From Psychrobacter nivimaris (GTDB taxonomy: Bacteria > Pseudomonadota > Gammaproteobacteria > Pseudomonadales > Moraxellaceae): a DNA stretch of 64,000 nucleotides. A model generated the notes under the pieces. The model saw nothing but the letters and a program-made list of their open reading frames with translations, did no database searches and was not told the origin of the DNA. The stretch covers positions 16,465 through 80,464 of the forward strand of contig NZ_VZIZ01000031.1 in NCBI RefSeq assembly GCF_009812035.1, read 5' to 3'. Made by a program: the position numbers and the translations under genes. Positions 1 through 9,650 of this stretch are shown one piece after another (within the stretch, counting starts at the first letter, position 1; the number at the start of each line of letters is the position of its first letter).

Positions 1-532
1 CTATCACTGGTTGTAGCATGATCTGCTGTACTTCTTGTTGGTTGGTGTAGCTGGCAGGCTCTAGCGTTCTATTATGACGTCGCTGGCGCAATGCTTTTAA
101 TCGTTCAGGCAACTTGTCTGATAGTATTTGGCGTACCAGATGATTTTGCGCGCTGATTTTATCGATAGCAGTGCCAGAGACTTGGAGCAGTAACGTTTCT
201 TCATTGGCGCGGAATTGATAGGGCTGTATAGGTGTACTTTCATGCTCTAGCTGATTATCCTTGGTAAGTGATTCAGGTAGGCGGCGGCTATCAAACCAAT
301 CATTATTGTTCAGACCGTCAGCATGATTGCTACCTACATAGGACGCGACAAACTCACCATCTAGTGATTGCTCGATTTGCCCTTTGATGACCACATATAG
401 ACATTGCAGTTCTTCTGCAGGCAAGCTCTCGTTTTTGGCAAGGTAGCGTATTTGTGTGTTTTTTCTAATGCTTTGACGCTCGGCTAAGCTCAGTACGTCA
501 AAGGGCGGTTGGCTAAAGTCAAGATGGGGCAC
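1..532 (-). CDS. Signalling protein, N-terminal part (cNMP-binding/DUF294-like), cut by window edge
   Basis: An open minus-strand frame runs off the left edge of the window. I translated it by hand. It begins at a GTG at 530-532, preceded on its strand by an AAGGA seven bases upstream. No ATG start fits this frame. The visible 177 residues include a stretch ending CLYVVIKGQIEQ that resembles the beta-roll of a cyclic-nucleotide-binding domain, followed by a variable, polar segment. In the bacteria suggested here, proteins of this type continue into CBS and DUF294 nucleotidyltransferase-like domains, but that part lies outside the window. The family call is from resemblance only. It lies downstream of dapC on the same strand but is separated from it by a strong terminator, so it probably has its own promoter in the 50 bases between. 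Confidence 0.5.
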   Translation of the reverse strand, partial: MPHLDFSQPPFDVLSLAERQSIRKNTQIRYLAKNESLPAEELQCLYVVIKGQIEQSLDGEFVASYVGSNHADGLNNNDWFDSRRLPESLTKDNQLEHESTPIQPYQFRANEETLLLQVSGTAIDKISAQNHLVRQILSDKLPERLKALRQRRHNRTLEPASYTNQQEVQQIMLQPVI

Positions 533-589
533 GGCATCATCCTTGATGGCATATTTTCGGTAGAGACTTTACTATAGCATTAATAAAAC

Positions 590-638
590 AAAAAGCCTCC
601 AATAACCACAATATAAATAGGGTTATTGGAGGCTTTTT
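590..638 (-). terminator. Rho-independent terminator after dapC
   Basis: Two 18-base arms, 590-607 and 621-638, are perfectly complementary (A-tract, GCCTCCAATAACC, and its complement). The loop is 13 bases and there are A/T runs on both outer sides, so it can work in either direction. It sits just past the dapC stop codon. Confidence 0.9.
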
Positions 639-685
639 GCTACTGCGACATTTATTCCAGCTACATTAGATTTTTCTAATTAGCT

Positions 686-1915
686 TTAAGCGTTTAGTAG
701 GCTGCGGATACGACTGATTGCTTTTCGGCTCTCATCGACACTCGCGACCAGAGCGATACGCACATAACCTTGTCCAGGATTATGACCATCAACTTCACGT
801 GACAAATAGCGTCCTGCCAATGCATGGATATTGGCTTGCTCATACAGCGCTTTGACAAATATTTCATCATTACCATCGAACTGTTCAGGCACTTTGACCC
901 AGAAGTAAAACCCAGCATCAGGCATGCGTAACTCTAGCAACTCCCCAAGCTCGGACATCCATAGGGCAAACTTCTCTTGGTATAGCGAGCGATTATGAGC
1001 GACGTGTTTTTCGTCTTGCCATGCAGCGATAGAGGCCAGCTGATGAGGTATCGGCATTGCACAGCCTTGGTAAGTGCGATATTGCAAATAAGCCTGCAAA
1101 ATTTTGGCATCACCGGCCACAAATCCAGAGCGCAAACCCGGTAAGTTTGAACGTTTGGATAGAGAGTGGAACACGATACAGTTTTTGAAATCGCGGCGAC
1201 CAAGGGCCGCACAAGCTTGGAGCAGTCCAATCGGTGCTGTATCAAAATACAGCTCGCTATAGCACTCGTCACTGGCAATAATAAAACCGTACTGATCTGA
1301 CAGGCGAATGAGGTATTCCCAATCATCCATTGTCATGACGGCGCCTGTTGGATTGTTTGGGCTACAGACAAACAATAGCTGTGTACGCGTCCAGACGTCT
1401 TTTGGTACCGCGCGATAGTCACCTTTGTAGTCGTTATCTGATGTACAAGGGACAAAGTAAGGCGTTGCCTGTGCCAGTATCGCTGCGCCTTCATATATCT
1501 GATAAAACGGGTTGGGCATGACGACTGTAGGCAATGTGTTAGACGCTAGAGAATTGCTCTCTGTGTCAGCTACATCATGATCAACGACCGCTTGTACAAA
1601 GCTAAAAATCGCTTCTCGTGTGCCCATTACTGGTAATACTTGAGTATTGGCATCGACGTGATTAAGAAAAAACCGCTTCTCTAACCAGTGGGCGATAGTT
1701 TGACGGAGCTCAAACATACCGTTTGTGGTTGGATAACGACTTATTTTGTCCAAGTTTTCGCGTAGGACGTCCAGCACAAATGCAGGAGGCTCATGTTTTG
1801 GCTCGCCAATACCGAGCTTAATTTCACTGTAACCGTTGGCAGGCTTGCTATCGGCAAGCAAGGTTGCCATCTTTGCGAATGGATAAGGATGTAGATGCTT
1901 TAAGTTGTGATTCAT
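686..1915 (-). CDS. dapC: Succinyldiaminopimelate transaminase (DapC-type class I/II aminotransferase)
   Basis: This is a fold-type I PLP-dependent aminotransferase of 409 residues. It probably converts N-succinyl-2-amino-6-ketopimelate to N-succinyl-LL-diaminopimelate in the cytoplasm, in the lysine and peptidoglycan pathway. The sequence shows the family hallmarks: a GIGEPKHEPP segment near the N-terminus, the SPNNPTG loop, the ASDECY segment with the PLP-contacting Asp, the SLSKRSNLPGLRSG segment with the Schiff-base lysine, and a C-terminal YVRIALV segment with the carboxylate-binding Arg. I start at the ATG at 1913-1915 (MNHNLKHLHPYPF), because a longer reading would need an upstream TTG and adds an unlikely hydrophobic leader. 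Downstream is a strong terminator. Close relatives act on other amino acids, so substrate assignment rests on resemblance to DapC proteins. Confidence 0.85.
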   Translation of the reverse strand: MNHNLKHLHPYPFAKMATLLADSKPANGYSEIKLGIGEPKHEPPAFVLDVLRENLDKISRYPTTNGMFELRQTIAHWLEKRFFLNHVDANTQVLPVMGTREAIFSFVQAVVDHDVADTESNSLASNTLPTVVMPNPFYQIYEGAAILAQATPYFVPCTSDNDYKGDYRAVPKDVWTRTQLLFVCSPNNPTGAVMTMDDWEYLIRLSDQYGFIIASDECYSELYFDTAPIGLLQACAALGRRDFKNCIVFHSLSKRSNLPGLRSGFVAGDAKILQAYLQYRTYQGCAMPIPHQLASIAAWQDEKHVAHNRSLYQEKFALWMSELGELLELRMPDAGFYFWVKVPEQFDGNDEIFVKALYEQANIHALAGRYLSREVDGHNPGQGYVRIALVASVDESRKAISRIRSLLNA

Positions 1916-2176
1916 AAGTGTGATAACTATAATAGACAATTAATAATAAAGTTATAAAGAAAATTTACATTAGAGCAGTGTAGCACTTCTCTAATTTTTT
2001 GTCCTTTTCTTCTTATATCGTGAATAGGCATTTACCAAGCGTAAGCTATTCATCATATGACTACCAAATAGGTAGTCGCTCAAAAGTCTTTTGAACCTTT
2101 CATAATTTATAACCTATAACAATATAAAAAATGACTACATCACAAACGTGGTAGATCGTTTTAAGGATAGTTTGAT

Positions 2177-2848
2177 ATGTCTAGTGTGTTAAATAATGAT
2201 GATCTCATCGCTAAAGATATCAATAATGAAAAACTTGATAACAATTTACAGCGCTCTAACCTGTATAAACTGCTCAAAGAGCGTGAACAGAGCTGGTGGC
2301 AAGCGCGCCAACAACTGATCGAGCGTCAAGAAAAGAAAATGTTTTGGTATGGTGAAAACAGCCTAATTATGTGGCTATTATGGCAATTGGTCGGCTACGT
2401 GGTAGTGGCAATGGCCTTGATGCTGCTCAACAATATATTTGGTATCTCATTACCGCTATGGCAATACGTCTCTTTGTTTGTGATACAGACCATATTTTTT
2501 GTCAGTGCACTTGCTGCTAAAGGCCAGTTGGCAAATAAACTACAGCGCAAGATAGACAACGACGAGCTGATGCGCGAAGAGGCGCTCAACGAGATGATTA
2601 TTTTGGCAGAAGATAGCCTGTATCCTGATGTACATGCCAAATCGCCTATTTCTTTAGAAGCCTTAGATTATTATCTAGATGGACAGTTTCACCTAGCAAG
2701 CTTGCAGTGTTTGCTACAAAAAGAAGTCGATGCTGGACGATTAATCATGGAGCAGCAGCCACCTGAAGTAGGTGTTTTGCCGCCAGAGCTTGCTGACGAT
2801 GAATTGAACGAACATGCCAGCGAGATAACCTATAGAAGTACGTTATAA
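2177..2848 (+). CDS. Hypothetical inner-membrane protein with two transmembrane segments
   Basis: I do not recognise this 223-residue protein. The N-terminal 55 residues are charged and helical, rich in Q, R and E (around EREQSWWQARQQLIERQEKK). Two hydrophobic stretches follow, at about 62-88 and 93-112, and then a cytosolic-looking acidic tail with a second predicted helix region. Both ends are probably on the same side of the membrane. The start is well supported by AAGGA nine bases before the ATG. It is a single gene, divergent from dapC and convergent with glnD. A perfect hairpin overlaps its stop codon. No catalytic motif is visible. Confidence 0.7.
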   Translation: MSSVLNNDDLIAKDINNEKLDNNLQRSNLYKLLKEREQSWWQARQQLIERQEKKMFWYGENSLIMWLLWQLVGYVVVAMALMLLNNIFGISLPLWQYVSLFVIQTIFFVSALAAKGQLANKLQRKIDNDELMREEALNEMIILAEDSLYPDVHAKSPISLEALDYYLDGQFHLASLQCLLQKEVDAGRLIMEQQPPEVGVLPPELADDELNEHASEITYRSTL

Positions 2849-2861
2849 AACGTACTTCTAT
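2832..2861. other. Perfect hairpin overlapping the stop codon
   Basis: Arms 2832-2844 and 2849-2861 are perfect 13-base complements with a four-base loop that contains the TAA stop of the upstream membrane-protein gene. There is no T-run after it, so it is either a weak terminator or an mRNA 3'-end stabiliser between convergent genes. Confidence 0.6.
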
Positions 2862-2929
2862 GATGACTATCAGACTACTTTTGCTAGTTAATATTCAAAA
2901 TAATGGCTAACCAAAACTATCTAGCCGTA

Positions 2930-5686
2930 TCAAAAATATATTACGCTATTATGCTCTTTCTGAACGGTAAGACTGGCTAATAGCGCTTCCTTTAATGCTT
3001 CCAGTCTATCAGGTGAGAGTGGCTTATCGTTTTGATCACTGATATAAAACATATCCTCAGCACGCTCACCTAGAGTAGTAATACGCGCAGCATGTACTTC
3101 GATTTGCTCTTGCAAGAAAACTTGCCCAACTCGCGCCAATAGCCCTGGCTGATCAAGCGTTTCTAAGCTCAAGATGTGCTGATCTGATGCTTCATTGAAT
3201 TCAAAGTTAATCACCGTTTTTACTTCAAAGTGTTTTAACTGACGCGGCATACGCTTGTTCGTCAGTTTAAGTACGGTAGGGTCTTTGAACGAGTCAATTA
3301 AGCGTTGTTTTAGCTCTTGTTGGCTCTCCTCATCAACCAGCAATGTGCCACTAGGATCTAGCAATACATAAGAATCCAAAGCAAAATCACGGGTCGCTGT
3401 GATAATGCGTGCATCTAATACATCAAGATTCATCTGATCAAATACTGCCATAGTAACGGCAAATAGGTTCATTTGATCTTGGGTATAAACAAAGACCTGT
3501 ACCGCATCAAGTGCCAATTCGCGATGTTCACGCAAAACGACCAATGGTGGACTATCAGCATTAGAGGCCAATCCAATCGGTGGGTGATTCAAAATAGCTT
3601 CAGTATGCCATAAGATATCTTCTGCAATTTCTCGCAAGAAATACTCATCGCCCAAGTCATCCCATAGACGCAATACTTCATCGCGATTCATATGTTGGTT
3701 GTTGACATTATCTAGCATCGTCAACGCTTGCTTGCGTGTGGCGCTAATCATATCTTGACGATTGGTAGGCGCATCGATATCAGCGCGCAAGATGCGCCGA
3801 GTTTGTGAGTATAGCTGTTTCATGAGGGTCGCCCGCCAGCTGTTCCATAGCTGTGGGTTAGTCGCATTCATATCAGCCACCGTCAGTACATACAGATGGT
3901 TTAGATGAGTCACGTTACCGATGAGATCAGAGAAAATAGTCACCACTTCAGGGTCTGAGATATCTTTTTTCTGTGCAGTAATCGACATAAGAAGGTGATA
4001 GCGCGTGAGCCAGCCTACTAAATTCGCATCAGCCAAGCTCATACCATGCGATAAGCAAAACTCAATCGATTCGGTTTGACCAAGTTCACTATGATCGCCG
4101 CCACGGCCCTTAGCAATATCATGGAACATGGCTGCCAGCACCAAAATCTCTTTACGCTCGATACGCTGAAAGATAGAGCTGACCAGTGGAAACTCTTCTT
4201 GAAAGGCTGGATCTGTAAATCGATGCAAAATTCTAATCAAAAATAAGGTATGCGCATCTACTGTATAACGATGGAACAAGTCATATTGCATGAGGCCAGT
4301 GACTTGCGCAAAAGCGGGAATATAGTTACCCAATACTCCATAGCGATTCATAGTACGTAGACGATGGAATAGGTAGTTTTGTTCTTTTAGATTCGATAAA
4401 AACAACGCTTTGTGCGTAGGATTGTCTCTATATATCTGATCGATGCCGCGTGCGGCAATTTTGAGTGCGCGCAGGGTATGAGTGCGAACTTTATCGATGC
4501 CATGCTGACCCATCAATAAAAACATCTCTAATATAGACTCAGGGTGCTGTGCAAAAACTCGATGATGCGCAATGGCAATCTGGTTGCCAATACGGTTGAA
4601 TCGCGCATTTATAGGCTGTTTTTTTGGACGTTCATCGTCAGGCAGCTGCGGCTCTATGATCGTTTCATAATAATGATTGGTCAGCATCTCAGACAGTGTT
4701 GATATCTGCATCGCACAGCGATAATAGTCGCGCATAAACCGTTCGACCGCAGCATTAGGCTGGTCATCAGGCTGGGTCTCGTAGCTCATTAGCTGAGCGA
4801 TCTCACGCTGATAGTCGAATAACAGCTTGTTTTCATTACGGCCTGTTAGTACATGTAAGTAATGACGAATTTGCCATAAATACCCTTCAGCAAAGCTCAA
4901 CTCATCAAATTCTTTTTCGGTCAAAAAGTTCTGTTGCACTAAATCATATAGCTTGCTCACGCGAAAATAACGCTTGGTGACCCAGCCGATGATATGGATA
5001 TCACGTAGCCCGCCTGGTGCTGTTTTGATATTGGGTTCAAGGTTGTACTCGGTGGCGTTGTGCTGCAAGTAACGCGCTTTGGATTCTTCCATTTTTACAT
5101 CAAAAAAGGCGCGCGGAGACCACTGTTTATTGACGATTTGAGCGGGCATGTCTTGCAAAGCTTCATTACCGATTAGGAGTCGAGCCTCTAGCTGAGCACT
5201 GGCAATCGTATGATCAAGCGCTGCCTCTAGCGCATCATTAACACTACGTACAGAGAGCGCAGGCTCTAGTCCTATATCCCATAGTAGAGCGACCAGTTTA
5301 TCGATTTTACTACTGGCATCAGTACCTATTTCACCAGGAGACAGAAGCAAAATATCAATGTCTGAATAAAGCGATAGCTCACCGCGCCCGTAACCACCAG
5401 TCGCAAAAAATGCCAAATCAGTCTTATCCAACTCAAACCATTTAAACAATGCAATCAATAGGCTATCGATAGCGCAAGCACGCGCTGCAACCAGTTGGCG
5501 AATATTGGTGCCACGTTCTAGTGAGCGGCTGATATCGTCGTTGATCTGGGCCAACCATTCAGGAATGCCAAGTAGATTCTTGTCTGTCATATTTTTGGCT
5601 GACAGTGGGGATGAGTCTGTCGCCACCTCACTTGGTAGTATCGGTAAAGGCGTCAAATCAACAGAGGCGATATCACAATTAAACAT
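2930..5686 (-). CDS. glnD: Bifunctional PII uridylyltransferase / uridylyl-removing enzyme
   Basis: GlnD senses glutamine and adds or removes UMP on PII proteins to control nitrogen assimilation. At 918 residues it is of normal length for the family. Residues 97-111 carry the nucleotidyltransferase signature GGYGRGE followed by SDID with its metal-binding aspartates. A GlnD-specific linker follows, then an HD hydrolase domain (FHDIAKGRGGDHSELG, about 515-535) for UMP removal, and two C-terminal ACT domains (starting about 710 and 825, the second marked by LDQPGLLARVGQVF). The start ATG has only a weak ribosome-binding site. It is downstream of map on the same strand but behind a terminator, so the two are probably separate transcription units. 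Confidence 0.95.
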   Translation of the reverse strand: MFNCDIASVDLTPLPILPSEVATDSSPLSAKNMTDKNLLGIPEWLAQINDDISRSLERGTNIRQLVAARACAIDSLLIALFKWFELDKTDLAFFATGGYGRGELSLYSDIDILLLSPGEIGTDASSKIDKLVALLWDIGLEPALSVRSVNDALEAALDHTIASAQLEARLLIGNEALQDMPAQIVNKQWSPRAFFDVKMEESKARYLQHNATEYNLEPNIKTAPGGLRDIHIIGWVTKRYFRVSKLYDLVQQNFLTEKEFDELSFAEGYLWQIRHYLHVLTGRNENKLLFDYQREIAQLMSYETQPDDQPNAAVERFMRDYYRCAMQISTLSEMLTNHYYETIIEPQLPDDERPKKQPINARFNRIGNQIAIAHHRVFAQHPESILEMFLLMGQHGIDKVRTHTLRALKIAARGIDQIYRDNPTHKALFLSNLKEQNYLFHRLRTMNRYGVLGNYIPAFAQVTGLMQYDLFHRYTVDAHTLFLIRILHRFTDPAFQEEFPLVSSIFQRIERKEILVLAAMFHDIAKGRGGDHSELGQTESIEFCLSHGMSLADANLVGWLTRYHLLMSITAQKKDISDPEVVTIFSDLIGNVTHLNHLYVLTVADMNATNPQLWNSWRATLMKQLYSQTRRILRADIDAPTNRQDMISATRKQALTMLDNVNNQHMNRDEVLRLWDDLGDEYFLREIAEDILWHTEAILNHPPIGLASNADSPPLVVLREHRELALDAVQVFVYTQDQMNLFAVTMAVFDQMNLDVLDARIITATRDFALDSYVLLDPSGTLLVDEESQQELKQRLIDSFKDPTVLKLTNKRMPRQLKHFEVKTVINFEFNEASDQHILSLETLDQPGLLARVGQVFLQEQIEVHAARITTLGERAEDMFYISDQNDKPLSPDRLEALKEALLASLTVQKEHNSVIYF

Positions 5687-5896
5687 GAGTGTTATCCAGT
5701 TAAGAGTTTAGAAATAGAACGTTCGAGCTGAGCGCTATTGGGCATCTAATGTACTGATGGCTAATAAAAGTCACGAATAGCAATTATCAATAAAAGTGCT
5801 GATAAATATATCAATAGAAGTTATCAGGTCATCTGAGTATAAAGACAAAGCGCCTATAAGCACAATACTCAATATGCCCTAATTAAAGACCAAAAA

Positions 5897-5918
5897 AAAG
5901 ACCGCCTAAGCGATCTTT
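5897..5918 (-). terminator. Terminator after map
   Basis: Arms 5897-5905 and 5910-5918 pair over nine bases with one G-U pair and a four-base loop. On the minus strand a T-run follows. It begins eight bases past the map stop codon. Confidence 0.8.
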
Positions 5919-5925
5919 GATTGTA

Positions 5926-6723
5926 CTACTGCGTCAAAAAACTCAAATCTTCTTCTGGGCGCGTGGTAAAGACTTCACAGCCATTGTCCGTCACCACCAT
6001 GGTATGTTCCCACTGTGCTGACAGCTTGCGGTCTTTAGTAATCGCCGTCCATTCGTCCGGCAAAATCTTGGTCTGCCACGTGCCTTGGTTAATCATCGGC
6101 TCAATGGTAAAAGTCATGCCCGTTTTTAGCTCAAAGCCTGTGCCTTTTTTACCATAGTGCATGACTTGCGGCTCGTGATGAAACTCATCACTGATACCGT
6201 GACCACAAAACTCGCGCACGATACTAAAGCGCTCAGGCTCGACCACTTCTTGAATAGCGGCGCCGACATCGCCCAAGCGCGCGCCGTTTTTGACCACACT
6301 CATGCCAGCATATAGCGCGTCTTGTGCGACTTTGCAGATACGCTGCGCCATGATAGAACCATTGCCAACGATCCACATTTTTGAGGTGTCGCCATAGTAG
6401 CCATCTTTGATGACAGTCACATCAATATTGATGATATCGCCATCTTTGAGTAGCTTGCTTTCTGTTGGGATACCATGGCAGACCACGTGATTGACTGACG
6501 TACAAATAGATTTTGGGAAACCATTGTAGTTAAGCGGCGCAGGAATGGCCTGCTGCACATTAACGATATAGTCATGAGCGATTTGGTTAAGCGCTTCGGT
6601 ACTGACGCCAACTTTGACGTGCTCGTCGAGCATTACCAGAACATCACTAGCGAGTTTACCGGCCACGCGCATTTTTTCTATGGCGTCGGCGGACTGGATA
6701 AGAGATTTTTTAGTCATCATCAT
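5926..6723 (-). CDS. map: Type I methionine aminopeptidase
   Basis: This enzyme removes the initiator methionine from nascent proteins. The 265 residues match the type I family, with no N-terminal zinc-finger extension. Visible features are the NHVVCHGIP segment with the substrate-contacting histidine, the metal ligands Asp in NIDVTV and Asp in YYGDTSKM, the histidine in FCGHGI, and the glutamate in TIEPM. The region after GHGI reads SDEFHHEPQV where many family members have a glycine-arginine-lysine stretch; this is a minor variation. The reading frame opens with three consecutive ATG codons and no clear Shine-Dalgarno sequence, so the exact first residue is uncertain by up to two positions. 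Single gene with its own terminator. Confidence 0.95.
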   Translation of the reverse strand: MMMTKKSLIQSADAIEKMRVAGKLASDVLVMLDEHVKVGVSTEALNQIAHDYIVNVQQAIPAPLNYNGFPKSICTSVNHVVCHGIPTESKLLKDGDIINIDVTVIKDGYYGDTSKMWIVGNGSIMAQRICKVAQDALYAGMSVVKNGARLGDVGAAIQEVVEPERFSIVREFCGHGISDEFHHEPQVMHYGKKGTGFELKTGMTFTIEPMINQGTWQTKILPDEWTAITKDRKLSAQWEHTMVVTDNGCEVFTTRPEEDLSFLTQ

Positions 6724-7015
6724 CTGTCTTATAATTATGGGTTTAATGTAGATAGATTATATCATAAATGGATGAATGGCAGTTTCATGTTAAGTGATAG
6801 TGAACCTATCATTATTATTGACAATAGTTACTTTACAGCCCCATTTGAGCCGTTATGACCCTCCAGTCACGATGATGTATTCATATTTTGACAATTTAGT
6901 TGAATCTTGTAAAAGATAGAGGTAATGTAATTTTGCATGCTAAAGGGATTAGCAGCAATTTTTACTGTAGTTGTGCAGTAAAAATAACCAAATCAATGAT
7001 AACAAGGATGTTGTT

Positions 7016-8092
7016 ATGACGCTTTCTTTGTACATTCGTGCAGCTCTCACACCGAAAACATTGTTACCAATACTGGGTTCAATCAGTGCTGGTGTGCTTC
7101 TAATGACCATGCAAACCACTTCTGCTCAAGCTGCAGGACAATACTATAATTGTGCCAATGCTAACGGTTGCAAGTTGGTAGACAGTAAATACTTCACTTC
7201 TAGTTACACTAAAACTCAATATCCAGTCGTCTTGGCACATGGGCTTGGCGGCTTCACAACGCTATTTGGGGTCATTGATTATTTTAATGGGATTCCAGAA
7301 GACTTGATGAAAGGTGGCTCAGAGGTATATACCACCAAAACGTCAGCGGTCAATAACAGCGAAGTTCGAGGTGAGCAACTGCTACAACAGGTCAAGACCA
7401 TTGCTGCCATTTCAGGTGAGTCTAAAGTTAATTTGTTTGGACACAGTCAGGGCGGTATAGATATCCGTTATGTCGCTGGCGTCGCGCCAAAGTACGTGGC
7501 TTCAGTAACCGCAGTATCAAGTCCGGAGCAAGGCTCAAAAACCGCTGATTTTGTTAAAAATGTCCTTGAGCCAAATAATACTTCTGGAGAGCCATCCAAT
7601 GTCATCACCCAGCTAGTATCAGGCGTGTTTAATCTGATTGGTGGCTTTACAGATATTGGTTCTGGTATCAGTTTCAATCAAATTCAACAACAAGATGGCT
7701 GGCAAGCGCTCGTGGCTCTATCTACCGATGGTGCTGCTAAGTTCAATGCCAAATTTCCTGCAGCAATGCCAAAAAACTATTGTGGTCAACCGACTAGTAC
7801 GGCGGTCAATGGCATCAAGTATTATTCGTTTAGTGGCGTTGGGCAAATAACGAGCGCACTTGACCCTAGCGATTATCTATTGGCCGCAACGGGCGTACCA
7901 TTCGCAGGGGAGTCTAATGATGGATTGGTATCTGCTTGCTCAAGTCGTCTTGGCTATGTGATTCGTGATAATTATAGAATGAACCATTTGGATTCCGCTG
8001 ACCAAGTCTTGGGTCTGACGGCATGGGGAGAGTCTGAGCCAAAATCTATCTATCGTACTCAGGTAAACCGTCTGAGAAACGCTAACCTATAA
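7016..8092 (+). CDS. Secreted triacylglycerol lipase (family I, foldase-dependent)
   Basis: This is an extracellular alpha/beta-hydrolase lipase of 358 residues. I start at the ATG at 7016, which has AAGGA seven bases upstream; a longer reading would need a TTG. The first ~40 residues are an export signal ending SAQAA, the likely cleavage site. VVLAHGLGG supplies the oxyanion loop. The nucleophile is Ser144 in GHSQGG. The acid is Asp302 in SNDGLVS and the base is His324 in MNHLD; the 22-residue Asp-His spacing equals that which I recall for Pseudomonas LipA. Cysteines in NYCGQ and SACSS could form the disulfide of this family. The gene for its folding chaperone follows after 46 bases, so the two form an operon and the product probably leaves by type II secretion. 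Confidence 0.93.
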   Translation: MTLSLYIRAALTPKTLLPILGSISAGVLLMTMQTTSAQAAGQYYNCANANGCKLVDSKYFTSSYTKTQYPVVLAHGLGGFTTLFGVIDYFNGIPEDLMKGGSEVYTTKTSAVNNSEVRGEQLLQQVKTIAAISGESKVNLFGHSQGGIDIRYVAGVAPKYVASVTAVSSPEQGSKTADFVKNVLEPNNTSGEPSNVITQLVSGVFNLIGGFTDIGSGISFNQIQQQDGWQALVALSTDGAAKFNAKFPAAMPKNYCGQPTSTAVNGIKYYSFSGVGQITSALDPSDYLLAATGVPFAGESNDGLVSACSSRLGYVIRDNYRMNHLDSADQVLGLTAWGESEPKSIYRTQVNRLRNANL

Positions 8093-8138
8093 GCTGAACT
8101 ACAAAATAAGAATATTCATTGATTGAGAAATATCGTTT

Positions 8139-9251
8139 ATGTCAAATAACCGCCGTCCAGCCTATGCAACAATTGCTATCATCGCCGTGGTTATCATAGC
8201 CACAGCGGCGGTTATTTTGTGGTTCAAGCCTAGTAACGATGTAAATTCAACTTCAACTTCAATCAAATCCTCCGTCTCCGATAATGAGAATATCGAGTCA
8301 GTGACAACTGAGTTGGCTGCGGGACAAGTCGTAAAAGCGACAATGACACCCAGCCAGTCTCAATTTGTCACAGGATTAGAAAATTTACCACGCTCATTAA
8401 AGGGCACCCAGATTGATGGTGAAATCATCATCGATGAAAATAAACAGTTGGTCGTCACTGAAGGTCTGCGGCGTTTGTTTGATTATTTTTTATCCGCCCT
8501 AGGTGAGGAAGAAGAAGCGGTTATATTTGCCCGTGTGGAGAGTTATATTCGCCATCACACACCAGAGCCTGCCGCTAGCCAAGCGGTCACTATTTTTAAT
8601 CAATATGTTGCTTACCTTAAAGCACTTCCTGAGATAGAAAAGCGCTATGGTAATCTGCAATTACAGGCGACCAAAAGTGGTGAGCTGGACTTGAATGCAG
8701 TTGCCCAACAAAAACAAGATATCGCTAATCTACGTCAGCAGTATTTTGACAAACCAACCATCACAGCATTTTTTGGCGCAGAGGATGATTACGATAATTA
8801 TAGTATAGAGATGGTCAGAATTGACCAAAATAAGCAGATGTCTGACGCACAGAAACAAGCTGCCCGTCAGGACTATATCAGTCGATTGCCAGAGAATGCT
8901 ACTAAAGCCAATATCATGCAACAAGCCAATATTAGCGAGTTGATGACTCGCACTGAACAGATGAAAGCTCGCGGTGCAACGCCCGAGGAGTTATATAATA
9001 TGCGCCGAGAGCTAGTCGGCGCACCAGCAGCAGAAAGGCTGGCACAAGTAGATCAAGAAGACACTAATTTTGACCAACGCTTCACCCAGTATGAAACTCA
9101 AAAAACCCGCTTATTAAGCCAAGGTGTCAATGCCGCCCAAGCGCAAATTCAGATAGATCAGCTTGAACAGCAATTATTTAATGACACTGAGCGTAAGCGT
9201 CTAGATGGTTATGCAGCATTACAACGACAGCAAGCTGTCAATAATCCCTAA
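8139..9251 (+). CDS. Lipase-specific foldase (Lif / lipase chaperone)
   Basis: This is a steric chaperone that is anchored in the inner membrane and folds the lipase encoded just upstream in the periplasm. Residues about 11-29 form one transmembrane anchor. A poorly conserved Ser/Thr/Asn-rich linker follows, and the rest is helical and charged. The diagnostic Lif motif is present as LRRLFDYFLSALGEE (the R-x-x-F-D-Y-F/C-L-S/T-A consensus). The C-terminal half has repeated Gln/Glu/Arg-rich helices as expected for the lipase-embracing arm. 370 residues is within the family range. It has no function without a cognate lipase, which fits its position. A 13-bp tandem repeat starts five bases after its stop codon. 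Confidence 0.92.
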   Translation: MSNNRRPAYATIAIIAVVIIATAAVILWFKPSNDVNSTSTSIKSSVSDNENIESVTTELAAGQVVKATMTPSQSQFVTGLENLPRSLKGTQIDGEIIIDENKQLVVTEGLRRLFDYFLSALGEEEEAVIFARVESYIRHHTPEPAASQAVTIFNQYVAYLKALPEIEKRYGNLQLQATKSGELDLNAVAQQKQDIANLRQQYFDKPTITAFFGAEDDYDNYSIEMVRIDQNKQMSDAQKQAARQDYISRLPENATKANIMQQANISELMTRTEQMKARGATPEELYNMRRELVGAPAAERLAQVDQEDTNFDQRFTQYETQKTRLLSQGVNAAQAQIQIDQLEQQLFNDTERKRLDGYAALQRQQAVNNP

Positions 9252-9255
9252 TTAC

Positions 9256-9333
9256 CGTCAATAGTTATCGTCAATAGTTATCGTCACTAGCTATCGTCAC
9301 TAGCTATCGTCACTAGCTATCGTCAATAACCAT
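9256..9333. repeat. Six tandem copies of a 13-bp unit
   Basis: Six successive 13-base units begin CGTCA and end in a variant of TAGTTAT, TAGCTAT or TAACCAT. Copies 1 and 2 are identical, copies 3 to 5 are identical to each other, and copy 6 has drifted. A further partial CGTTGAT follows. It lies directly behind the foldase gene and could vary in copy number between strains. Confidence 0.85.
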
Positions 9334-9650
9334 CGTTGATACGGATAGATAAAGTAAGCAAGATTATAGTTAGCAGCTCATTTAGGTACTGGCAAGAGCA
9401 AGTAGTCAGATATTTGCAAAGTAGTACAAAATGCATTCCGAATAACTACCCAGTTTATGATGACACCTCCCTGTGAGTCATGCACAATATTGCCATTGTT
9501 TAGAGCATTAAATAAAACAATAAATGAATCATAATAAGTCCGAGCTTTTACTATACCTATGAGAGCTTATCACTTGTCTATCAGCGCTGATGGCTCATGC
9601 AGATAGTGTGTTTAGTAAAAGTATCGGATGCAATAAAGCTAGGAATTGAT
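9334..9650. other. Intergenic region, nothing recognised
   Basis: About 317 bases between the tandem repeat and the META-domain lipoprotein gene. I see no open frame, clear terminator or RNA gene. A promoter for the downstream gene presumably lies in the last 150 bases, but I cannot place it with confidence. Confidence 0.5.

Noticed and set aside
6574..6858. 94-codon plus-strand frame over the start of map
   Set aside because: It overlaps map antisense, has no ribosome-binding site, and its composition follows from the map codons on the opposite strand.
9256..9333. CRISPR-like array
   Set aside because: The unit is 13 bases with no spacers between copies, so it is a plain tandem repeat.
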